Below, piece after piece: positions 12,839 through 22,262 of a stretch of 64,000 nucleotides of DNA. A program made the translations under genes and the position numbers. The notes below the pieces were generated by a model, which ran no database searches, was not told where the DNA came from, and saw nothing but the letters and a program-made list of their open reading frames with translations. The number at the start of each line of letters is the position of its first letter. The first letter of the stretch is position 1. Source of the stretch: Lichenostomus cassidix. Lineage: Eukaryota; Chordata; Aves; Passeriformes; Meliphagidae. The DNA lies in NCBI GenBank assembly GCA_008360975.2, contig CM039182.1, positions 83,173,405-83,237,404 on the forward strand, in the 5' to 3' direction.

Positions 12839-13508
12839 CTGATAATAAAAAATGAAATTTTCTTGCTCAAGCTCCATGTCAGAGGGATGACTTTGCATGT
12901 TACCTGTTTATTTTGTTGAACACAGGAAGTTTTCACTGTTAGCACCATAACACCAATGAAGCTCAGAAAGACCTTATTCTCCTCTAGCCTTAGAGTCACT
13001 AGTAAAAGCTTGCTACACAAACATCAACCAGAACACAACAGCTTCAGGAATACTGAGGCTTACATCTGTCTGGCTTCTCACTCGAAGGAAAAAGGAGGAT
13101 TCTAGGCTGCAGGGGGTCCTGGCAATTTGGTGTAGTAAAAGCTACAGCAGGTCTAATCCTCAGCCCTTCCTTCGCCAAGTAGATCCTTGAATGTGGCTTT
13201 TCTGTGAGAACTCCCAAATTACCTGGCTGATGATTACTCAGGTAAAGGATTCTCCATCACGCTTTACTGAGCTGTTCCACTTTGCATCCACCACAGCAAC
13301 ACTGAGAGAGAAAGAGGCAGAACAGCTCACAGACCAGCCTTAAATACTGATAGACAGGTCAACCATCTTTAATAAAAACAAGACACTGGGGAACACAACA
13401 CCAAACCTGAAAATGCGGTCTGTCTACTGCACATCTGCAAGGACCTTAAGCCAGCCTACATCACTTCATTTCCACCTTTCCTACCTGCTTTAACAGTGCG
13501 CACCATGT

Positions 13509-13541
13509 AAAAAAAAGAGAAAGAAAGAAAAGAAAAAAAAA
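13509..13541 (+). repeat. Purine-rich low-complexity tract
   Basis: A and GA/GAAA runs without interruption. This is simple low-complexity DNA. Confidence 0.7.
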
Positions 13542-14117
13542 TTCCCGGGCTGCAAAATATTTTGACTACTGGAGAAAGCTTTGTAACTCACATTTCATCA
13601 TTGAACCTGTAAAGGAGACTGCCGACTCTCTTCCAAACAGCACATCCCAAGGAACACACAAAACACAGCTTAACATGCAAATATCAAGTTGAATTTACAG
13701 GAATAAGAAATTAATTTTTTTGTCCCAAAGACTCTCCGAATCTGGAAGCTATAGTAAAAACAAAAGAACACAGACAGAAAAAACATTCTCAATCTGTTTT
13801 CTTTCCTGTTTCTCTGGTTATGGCAAACCTCTGCACAAATGCACAGCACCTGAGGCAGCTTGTTAGCTGATGGATTACAGAAGCTGAAAAGATATCATAT
13901 CTGGTACGAGGAGATGAAAGTGGGTATAAGATGCTGTGCATCAGTGCCACCAGAGCACAGCCCTGCCACACAGCTTTGTGACTTGCTCCTTGGCATGGGT
14001 TAAGTCCCTGGCTCATCGCTGACACTCTCACACTGAAACTATGACAACAATACACTATTCCCAGCATCACTTATTTAATGATAAGCAGCCCGGCTCACTG
14101 GGCAGCTAACAGCTCTG

Positions 14118-14232
14118 GAAACACTCTCTATATTAAGAGGATTGATACGTTAATAAGGGTTGTAATTTCCATTACCTGGAAATGAAGCCATTTTTAAAAG
14201 ATTCTTAACTCATAATTTTAGCTGGAAACAAG
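14118..14232. promoter_or_regulatory. Conserved-element-like block with a 7-bp inverted repeat
   Basis: The centre carries a perfect inverted repeat, ATTTCCA (14165-14171) and TGGAAAT (14177-14183), around a 5-base spacer, in a TAAT-rich context. The arm-spacer-arm geometry resembles a dimer binding site of the NFI type, but the core bases differ from the NFI consensus. On the minus strand the right arm also ends in CCAG|GTAATG, a moderate donor-like string. Enhancer status is inference. Confidence 0.2.
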
Positions 14233-16001
14233 GATTATAAATCTTTTCCAATTCCCAGTTTGTCATGCAGGAACTGGTGTAACCCAGTATGGAAGAAACA
14301 ATTTCTAAAGGCCCGTCAATCTCTTGGAAGCAGCACTAAAGTGTGAAAACTGTCAATTTTCATGGAAATCACAATGCCAGAGCAACACAAAAAGCTGCAG
14401 TATACAGAACACAGTCGTTGCCAGAAAATCAAGTGTTTGCTGATGCTAACAGAGTAGCTAAAGCCCAGACACAGGGGAATACTTGTTAAGGCTCTGAATC
14501 ATGATTCAGGAGAAGTGAGGTACTTCCCCAACTCTGTCACAGGCCTCCTGGCTGCTTTTGGAGCTGGTCATGTAAATGTGTTTACACTTTTGCCTACATA
14601 AATAATACAGAGTTTTCTACATGAATTTCTTTAAGCCAATTTAAGATTTTTAAGAAGTGTTCATAAATGCTTGTAATGTAATTAAAGTCTGTGACAACAG
14701 AAGTAAACATGAAGACAGATGATTAAGAGCAAATACATGTATTCAAGAAAACTCTCATTCCCCTGAAGGGAAAAAAATTCCTTTCATTCTGGCCATAAGC
14801 ATGCAATGGGATCTGAATTACTTGGCAAAAAAAAATACTACTTCCCCTGTAAGATTAACTACACACAAAGCAGCCATGTATTTGCTGAACTGACTTGAAT
14901 ATAAATATTTAGGAAGTTGCTTTTCTTTAAGGGTCAGTATCACCTAACAGTGTACCCATGAGAGCACTTGAAACTAATTAGTGCTCCCTTCTCTAGTGCA
15001 GCCTCCTGAAATTCACTGTTACTGGTGTAGCCGGCCCAGATGGGGTGGTAAGTAAAATCTGTCCTATCAAAATGTAGTGCTACCTCCTGCGGAGCAGTGA
15101 GGTGATTCCATGAAGACTAGCAATTTGACCAAGATGTAAATTTACAGGAGCAAAACTTGAACAAAAATGAACCTGGAATTACAAGGGAAAGAACATGAAC
15201 TACAACTGAGACAGGTGACAGTAAGAAAGAGAAGGTTCAATTTCATCTAACAATGGCAGGAATGGCATAAAATAACAAGATGAAAAAATATAAAACATTC
15301 TATAGGAAGAAAATAACGAGAGAAAACTAGGAGATGGGGAAAGTCAAAACAAATCCTGAATATTCTACACAGTCCAGAAATGAAAGAGATTTTATAATAC
15401 CTTCATCCTCTACTCTGGCAGATTTCTGAAAGAAAGGAACAGGAAAAAAAAAGGAAGAGTAAGATGAGAGATTGGAACCTGGACTTCAGAAAGAACAGCT
15501 GTCAAGACTGGATCGCGTTGCATTTATCTTGCCATTTGGCTTGCACTTACAATTAGTATCCTTATCTTCAGAAATCCTGATATGTTAGTCATGACTGAGA
15601 ATACAAATCTGTTACAGTATGTTAGCTCAACAGTTAAATTCATATGGAAGTGCAAAACACAGTAAAATTTGCCCTGTTTCATTCTGTGCAATAGCGAGCA
15701 CAATTCTTCTGTCATTACTACCAGAGTTTTATTTAATGTGATGTTATCTCCACTGACACTGAAAGAAATACTCTGGACCCAGACTGAGAGGAAGATAGGG
15801 TTGATGTTGACTGTGGTGCTAGAAAAACACATCACAGGGAAGCTCCCTGTCTCAGGTGGACACATAAGAAATGTTGACTGAATTGTGCAGGAGTGGTGCA
15901 GATACAAATAGGGACAAAACACAAAGATCAATGCCAAAAGCACAAATGTCAGTCTTGCAACTGGTCAAGGCAGCAATCTTGAAAGTTGCTACCATGCAGG
16001 G

Positions 16002-16258
16002 ACAGAAAAAGCGGGAATGGCTTTAAGCTAAAAGAGAGTAGGTTTAGATGAGATATTAGGAAGAAATTTTTTACCGTGAGGGTGGTGAGACACTTGAACA
16101 GGTTGTCCAGAGAAGCTGTGCATGCCCCATCTCTGTTAGTGTTCCAGGCCAGACTGAATGGGACTTTGAGCAGCCTGGTCTAGTGGAAGGTGTCCCTGCC
16201 TGTAGTAGGAGAGCTGGAATGAGATGATCTTTAAGGTCCCTTTCAATGTGTGATTCTA
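16002..16258 (+). mobile_element. CR1 LINE 3' fragment, plus orientation
   Basis: The sequence follows the avian CR1 3' end: the last part of ORF2 (the region encoding RFRxDIRK...HWNRLPxE) and then the 3' tail GATGATCTTTAAGGTCCC, ending in a degenerate TGATTCTA unit. It is 5'-truncated, as most CR1 copies are. It carries substitutions and stops, so it is inactive. It is the only CR1 I recognise left of the CpG island. Confidence 0.9.
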
Positions 16259-16711
16259 CCACACTGCTACTCTACATTTCTAGGTGCAGTCATTGCCCTT
16301 TGCCATCCACTAACTCTGAACATTACTAAGACATCTCATAGAAATACAAAACGTAGGAAACAGATACAAATTGCTCAATTTTCCATCAAAACCTTATTAC
16401 ACTGTTGTTTCTTTTCACCCTAAATCTTGCAACACCTGGAGGTGAGATAAGAGTTCAATGTAACTAGTGTTAACACAGACACACCAATAGATGTTTTGTG
16501 CACGACAGTGCTCTTCAGACTTTTCTAGACAAGAAAATAAAACCCTAAACACAGTAATACTACTTTTTTTAAGCTGGTTATGCAGTTTCCCAAAGTCACC
16601 ACCTTAACTCTGTGTAGTTGTCATAAAACAGTAAGAAAAGGTTTCAACAATTTGAGATGCGGAACTTGCTCTGTAGCCAGGAATTTGCTTTCCCAGGTTC
16701 TGCAAGTAAAC

Positions 16712-16732
16712 ATTACTGATTACTGATTACTG
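16712..16732 (+). repeat. Tandem heptamer ATTACTG x3
   Basis: Three perfect head-to-tail copies of ATTACTG, followed by ATG. This is a short microsatellite-like array. Confidence 0.9.
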
Positions 16733-16951
16733 ATGTTTCACATCCTTTATCTGACTTCCAGGGACACTTCAATCCAGCAGGGATGTCACTCCAAAGTACA
16801 TGAGCTCAGATGTGCCTCTATTTGCTAGTACCATAAGGCCCTGTGAGATGGGGAAGGAAGCTGAAGCACAAAAAAGTAAGGTCCTACTTAAAGAAAGCAC
16901 TCATACATCCAGTTTGACATAGAGGCTTTCCCCACATTTGCCAGACCAGAG

Positions 16952-16987
16952 GAAGCTTTTCTGTGCTCAGAAGCTTTTCTGTGCTCC
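16952..16987 (+). repeat. 18-bp tandem duplication
   Basis: GAAGCTTTTCTGTGCTC begins at 16952 and again at 16970, identical over 17 bases. It is probably a recent local duplication. Confidence 0.85.
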
Positions 16988-17552
16988 ATAGGCATGAAGA
17001 TGGACCCATAAACTGCTGGCTTCTGTGGGAGATGGAGATGCCTTCAGTGGCCAGGGAAGATGCTCTGCTCTTTGCAAGGCTCCTAATAGAGCAGACAGAA
17101 CTTATCCTGCAAGCTCTCATTTTAGGCTTGAGCCTGCTGTGCCGTTTATGACAAGTGCATGTCTGTTATGCCATATTATAGTCAAAAAAGAAACCAACTG
17201 AAACACCCAGAGAAGCTTCTATTTGCTCTCCCTAATGAAGTAAGGGCAGATACAGACACGAAGATACTAGATATTAAACAAGTGTATTTCTGTCTTTCAG
17301 TATCCACTGCATGATCACAGAGTAAATCCTAATTTCTGCTGTTGCTAATGATTGCCTTGAATTCACTTCCGTAAACTAAAATGGGTGTTCGTATTAAAGC
17401 ATTAGGGACTTGGTAAAGCTTTTGAAAAACACATGCCTAGTAATCAGTAATAATAAAATTACTGGTTCTGAAGTCTAAAATTATTTTTGAAACTGAAATA
17501 CAGGAAAAACCCTGCAACACCAGCATAAACTGCAGTTTTTTCTTTGCCATTT

Positions 17553-17606
17553 AAAACAAAAACGAAACAAACAAACAAAAAAGCCCAAACAAAAAACAAA
17601 ACCCCG
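17553..17606 (+). repeat. CAAA-type low-complexity tract
   Basis: Runs of CAAA and CAAAA units interrupted by CCC. This is simple-sequence DNA; no flanking transposon is recognised. Confidence 0.75.
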
Positions 17607-20094
17607 CAACAGTATCCTACTTCTGAATATGTAATTCTCAAAGAACTGTGCCATGGAACACACATTTATCTGTGTAAGCACACAGCACAGCTGCTCTACC
17701 CTGCACCAAATAATACATTAAATTTGTTCACTGTTTAACAAGGGAAGGTCATAATGTTGCTGTTAATGATTTACATAGAGACAAAACAGCTGTGCCTAAG
17801 TTTTGTTAAAAATTGTGAAGTTATGGTCATTTTAACCTTCCTTTCATAACTGCAAGCTAAGCCAATCAATCAATAAGCTGGAAACATGTATAGCACATCT
17901 TCTGCCATTAAAGTAAGGTATTTCTGTCACAATGGCCTTAACAGTCAGAGGTCCCCAGCCACACTCCATAGATGCAGCTCACGTCTGGATTCATATGGAA
18001 ACCAAAAAAGACAGACAAAGCTGTGCTCTTGCTGCACTTTCCTAACCGTAGCAGATTTTGTCACTGAGTGAATAAAATCTGATTAGGGACCAAACATTCG
18101 TCAGTGTCCAATATGGATGACAGCAACTCAGGTAATTATGAACCATTCAGTGCAGTCCCCTGCTAACAGCATGGACCCATCCAAGATGGGAAGGTCTGAC
18201 TTGCAAGAAGAGGCAACACAAAGTAATTCAAGGTTGAAATGAGCTCAGATAAAACAGGCAATCACCCCTTGGTGCACACGACAGTGTTGCCATCAGCTTC
18301 CACATGAACAGATTAGCACCCACACACTTTGTTATACAATATCTCAAGTGCATCTGCACCTTAGGATTGGACTCATCTCCTTGAGCCATGTCAGGAGCAA
18401 TATGACTGAAGTTAATGCGGTTACTGTAACTTCTGTTCATGATATCTGAGTCTGGCTGTGGACAAGTTTACATGGATGAAACTTGTCACAAAGGATTCAG
18501 GAGTGTTGCTCAGAAATGCCCCCAGACACCAGCGGTCATCTCCAAGATGCACCAATGACATACGTTCCCATTGCAAATTAAAATTCTTTAATGGATCTTT
18601 GGACAGCTAGCAATTGAGATAAATCCTTAATCAGCACTGTATCTGAATTACTCTTCAAAGCATGTAAATTGGCAGCATAGATCACCTCTTCATCAGGATT
18701 TTAGAAAGCAGCTATATTGTTTCATTAACTAAATACAGAGAGGGGAGGCACCTTACATCTACCACTTTTCCTGGAAGGCTAGCCTAAAAGGTCATGATCA
18801 AACAGGCTCATTTTCAGCTGGAATTAAGCATTTTATTTACAAAAAGAGCAGCAAGCCATGCCATACTCTGCAAGTCAAAGAAACATGGCACACACTGTTT
18901 CATTATCACAGCACTAGCAATGGCATCTTCACTCACTGCTCCCTGTACTATTTTCTGTGTTAGGCACTACAAGGTTCCCTGTTAAACACAAACTAAGGAA
19001 ATGAAACTGAACCAAACCACTGTAGCCCACTAGCAGGTACTTCAGAGCTGTTTCCTACTTTGTTGAAAATAAATTTATGACATAAACATTGGAACTAAAA
19101 ATAAAAAAGCTGCTGAAGCAATCACAGTCCCTTTCAGTCCGTGCAGACAGTGTGAAGTAGAGCAGCAAATTGCAGCGAGCAGACAGCACAGCTCTTAAAA
19201 CTTGTCCAGCTTTTGCTCTAACAAAAGAGATCACTTAGGACATCATCATGCTGCTGCTCTCGTCGTTTAATTAACGGACTAATAAATTCACTGCTGGCAT
19301 ATTTTCTACTTTTCTCTTCTCTTGAATAACCCCAAATCCTCCCGTGGTTTGCACTCGGGCTGACCGCTACTTAGCAATAGTGCTGCGAGAGCGGTGCCTG
19401 TCACCAAAGGCAGGAGGCACTGGGAGTAGTCAACGCGGTCTCCCACCAACCTCGGACAATTCTGGGCACTTTTAATTCGCGGTTGGCAGTGCTCTTCCTT
19501 CCTCTGCCGCGCCCGTGCAGTGGGGCTGGGAGACTCACGGCTGGGACGGCTGAATAAGCCTTCCAAAGGCGTTTGGCAGCTGCCTCCCGGCGCTCGGGCA
19601 GACGGGCGAGAACCGGACCCTCGGCCGGACGGATCCGCCCCGAGCCCCGCCGCGGCCCCGGCACTCTCCCCGCCAGCGTCCCTTCCAGCCCCGGCGGCCC
19701 GGGTCAGGAGCTGCAGGCAGCGGCTGCCCTTCGTCCCAATTAACCCCCTGCAGGGAACAAGCCCCGAATCGAACCCTCTGTCCGGTCTCGCAGCCGGGCC
19801 GGGGCGCCCCTCCCGCAGGGCAAAGGCGAAACAGGCACTTTCTCCCGCTCCTGACCTTTCTGCACCCGAGCTCCCCGCCGTGCCCCCTCCGTCCTCGGGC
19901 TGTGCTCCGAGCGGGCCGGGCGCCGACACCTGTGCGCCGCTCCGAGCTCTACGCCCGGAGGGAAGCGAGACAGGCGGGACGGAGGGAAGGCACCGCGGCC
20001 CGCCGGCCAGCACGGCCGCTGTCGCCGTCCGGAGCCACTCCCGCCCGGGGACAGGAGAGGCGGCCGGTCCGGCCCGGGTCCCGGCGGAGCTTAC

Positions 20095-20138
20095 CCGGTG
20101 GGGGGCTTGCTGGCCCCGGGGCGCACGAGGGTCTCCAT
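20095..20138 (-). CDS. Probable first coding exon of an unidentified minus-strand gene (partial)
   Basis: On the minus strand an ATG at 20138-20136, with G at -3 and G at +4, opens a frame reading METLVRPGASKPPTG. It ends in ACCGG|GTAAGC, a strong donor with the intron starting at 20094. The last glycine codon is split GG|N (phase 2), so the residue is Gly whatever follows. Without splicing the frame would stop at once (GGG TAA), which fits exon use. An in-frame TGA at 20270-20268 lies upstream, and no other ATG intervenes in that frame. The exon sits inside the CpG island, with the untranslated leader to its right. The next exon is not identified; it must lie further left, possibly outside the window. 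I do not recognise the protein from 15 residues; the Pro/Gly/Ala-rich N-terminus is typical of a disordered start. Confidence 0.55.
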
Positions 20139-20364
20139 GGCCGGGCCCCCCTCGCCACTTCCCGGAGGACGGGCCGGTGCGAGGCGCGATCCCGGCACAG
20201 GCGAAGGTCGGAGGCGGGGGTACCGAGAGGGAGGGAAGAGAGGAGAGTACAGGAGTGAGAGCCGCCCTCACCCCCTCCCTCGCCCCCACCTCCCCCGCTC
20301 CCCGCCCCGTGGCCGGGCGGCGCTGCCCGGGCCGCCACCGCCCACGGCTGCCCAGCGGGGCTGC

Positions 20365-20372
20365 GGGCGGGG
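20365..20372 (+). promoter_or_regulatory. GC box (Sp1-type)
   Basis: GGGCGGGG, a consensus GC box in the core of the CpG island and upstream of the proposed ATG on the minus strand. Confidence 0.5.
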
Positions 20373-20405
20373 ATGCCCTGCCGAGGCGGCAGCCGCCCGC
20401 CTTAC

Positions 20406-20590
20406 CGGGCCGGCAGGGAAGCCACGCCGCGCCGCGCCGCGGGCCCTGACAGCCCGGCTGCCCGGCCGGACCGCAGCCGGGCACGGCGGGGCGGGAGTCA
20501 GGCGGCGGAGCTCCCGGCGCGGCGGGGCTCGGCTGGCCGCTGCCCGGGCAGCGCGGGAGTGCGGGGGCGCTGCCAGCCGGTTTCCATGTG
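20406..20590 (-). other. Possible alternative non-coding first exon
   Basis: A second minus-strand donor, GGCCCG|GTAAGG, has its intron starting at 20405, about 310 bases upstream of the coding donor. It could end an alternative untranslated first exon spliced past the METLV exon, or be unused within one long leader. The right boundary is arbitrary because no start site can be read from sequence. A minus-strand ATG at 20586 opens a short upstream frame that stops at 20498. Confidence 0.25.
20488..20495 (+). promoter_or_regulatory. GC box (Sp1-type)
   Basis: GGGGCGGG in the CpG island; a second Sp1-type site about 120 bp from the one at 20365. Confidence 0.5.
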
Positions 20591-22230
20591 ACTGCCCGGC
20601 ACTAACGCAAACACGGCGGCTGCCCCCGCGGGCACTGCCAGCACGGCCGCCCACGCCGCCCACGCCACCCACGGCATGGCGTGGGAGAGGAGGGGATGGG
20701 GTAACAGGCGGGGAGAGGAGCGACAAATGCCCCGCCAGCGCCAGCTCCAAGGACCTTCCTCTGCCTCTTCTGCCACGAACTTGGCAAGCCCCGTGCTTGT
20801 CAGGCAACTGTGGCTGGGACTGAGCCCCGCGGGGAGCGGAGGCTTTTCCTCAGCCTCGCACCCTGCCCAGCCCTGGCTCTTTCACCTACGGCCTGTTTCT
20901 CGTCACCTCTGTTCATACAGATATTTTTACTTCTCTCGGACGCGGCACAAAAAACTTTTAAAATTGGTCAGGGAGAGGGGCTCGATTGCCGTGATATGGC
21001 AAGGCAGGCTTTTCCCGGGGTTTTCCTCCTGCAGAACGAGCCCAGCACGGGGAAGGCAGCCTACCGGCACAGTCTTCGTGGAAACGTGGGCATCACGTCA
21101 AAATGTGTGTGCAGTTTCAGGAATATCCCCCCCTCACGCTTTTTTGCTAGAATATCGACAGCTATACCTGTGTGTGAAAGCAGAACCAGGCTGGAGGAGG
21201 GGGAGTCTGGCTGGTCTTACTGCTGTGTGTACCCGCAGCTCGGCGTGCCCGGAGCTGGGCAGCCTGGTTTCTCCAGGTGTTTCAGGAGTTTCTCAGGTCC
21301 TCTCCATTTGTGTCACCTTACTTTCCCGGCCACGGTGGGAGGGTGGCAGAGACAGCAGACAGGTCAGGCCAGCAGACAACACAGGGACCAGGAGACTGGA
21401 GCAAGCTGAGTGAAGTGACGGTGAGAAACTCGGATGAAGAACTGAGATGCTGCCTTTTCACCTGAGATGGCTTTTCGCCTGACTGCCTTGGCAATAGTCA
21501 CACAGGTTCTGCTTAATGGTCACCCCTTTCCCCAAACCCTTCCATCCCTTCAGTCTTGAACTCGTATTTCTGCATATTCTGCCCATCAGAAAGTGTCTTG
21601 CCCAGCTCAGTAATCTCACAGAGTAAATACAAGCAGCTTCTGTGGCCCCAAAAGTGCGTTCCTTCCTCAGCAAGCCAGACTTGGCAAATCTGGGTCAGAA
21701 GCTGTATGTGGCTTATGGCATTGCTATATGCAAGAAATCCCCATTCCAGGCAGATTGAAAATGCTTTGAAACATTCAGACATTGGATTAATTTGTAAGTA
21801 ACAGAAGAGTGAAAGACATGTTCATCTTTTCTGTACTACATGAGTGGAAGATCACTGTAAGTGCCCACCTTTGTCTACCAAGGCTTTTGCATTATGATCA
21901 AAATACCCGTTTGTATTTACCGCAATGTATAACGGAACACCTTGTGCTATAGTCATTCTTGACTGTGTCTTCTCTCATTTTGACAGCCTGAGGCTGCCCC
22001 CGAATTCCTATCTCCTCAGCAGAGATTTAAGAATGCTGACTTCTGTTTCCTTCTCTCTGACCCCACGTGTACAGATGGCCTATGGGCAATGGAGGCAGCT
22101 GGCTGTCCTAGCTGTAGGTAGTGAAACGAAAATATGAATTTGCAGAAGCAAAACATTGATCTCTAATTTCCCTGTTACCATGGGTAGAAGTTGACTGAGT
22201 CACCACAGTTCAGTAATTACCCTGGTCATC

Positions 22231-22262
22231 TGAGCCACATGCCGTGGTAATGAGCCACATGC
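22231..22262 (+). repeat. 12-bp direct repeat with 20-bp period
   Basis: TGAGCCACATGC occurs at 22231 and again at 22251 with a partly different 8-base spacer. It is a short local duplication. Confidence 0.75.

Larger units (their letters stand above)
1..16001. other. Non-coding stretch, presumed first intron of the minus-strand gene
   Basis: AT-rich sequence in which I see no CR1 fragment and no exon I can firmly support. It lies downstream (on the minus strand) of the CpG-island first exon, so if that exon is real this is intron 1 and continues past the window start. Open frames here (for example minus 6326-6814 and minus 11178-11684) have no recognisable domain, and their lengths fit chance. 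Sub-features worth separate notes are the AT-rich conserved-element-like blocks near 2.4-2.5, 5.6-6.4, 11.0 and 14.1-14.2 kb, a G-quadruplex motif at 3.54 kb, poly-T runs at 4.02 and 6.35 kb, and two exon candidates. The intron assignment is inference. Confidence 0.5.
16259..19339. other. Unassigned non-coding stretch left of the CpG island
   Basis: I see no gene. The stretch holds a heptamer tandem repeat at 16712, an 18-bp duplication at 16952 and a CAAA-type low-complexity tract at 17553. Otherwise it is ordinary AT-rich sequence, presumably first intron of the minus-strand gene. Confidence 0.5.
19340..20850. promoter_or_regulatory. CpG island promoter
   Basis: GC content and CpG density rise sharply here, whereas CpG is rare through the rest of the window. 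The core, about 19.55-20.75 kb, is dominated by CCG/CGG and GGGCGG words. GC boxes (Sp1-type) are visible at 20365-20372 and 20488-20495. I see no TATA box. Both good splice donors in the island (introns starting at 20405 and 20094) are on the minus strand, so productive transcription probably runs leftward. A plus-strand donor-like site at 21421 leaves room for a divergent non-coding transcript. Long open frames on both strands here are a side effect of high GC and not evidence of protein. Confidence 0.85.

Noticed and set aside
19520..20449. 309-codon plus-strand open frame in the CpG island
   Set aside because: Same composition effect; low-complexity product and no supporting donor in frame.
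19306..20484. 392-codon minus-strand open frame in the CpG island
   Set aside because: Stops are rare in GC-rich DNA; the product is Gly/Pro/Arg/Ala-rich with no domain, other frames on both strands are also open, and it runs across the proposed splice donor.
20676..21413. 245-codon plus-strand open frame extending right of the island
   Set aside because: No recognisable domain; overlaps another open frame of similar length (20810-21409). A donor-like site at 21421 is only moderate.
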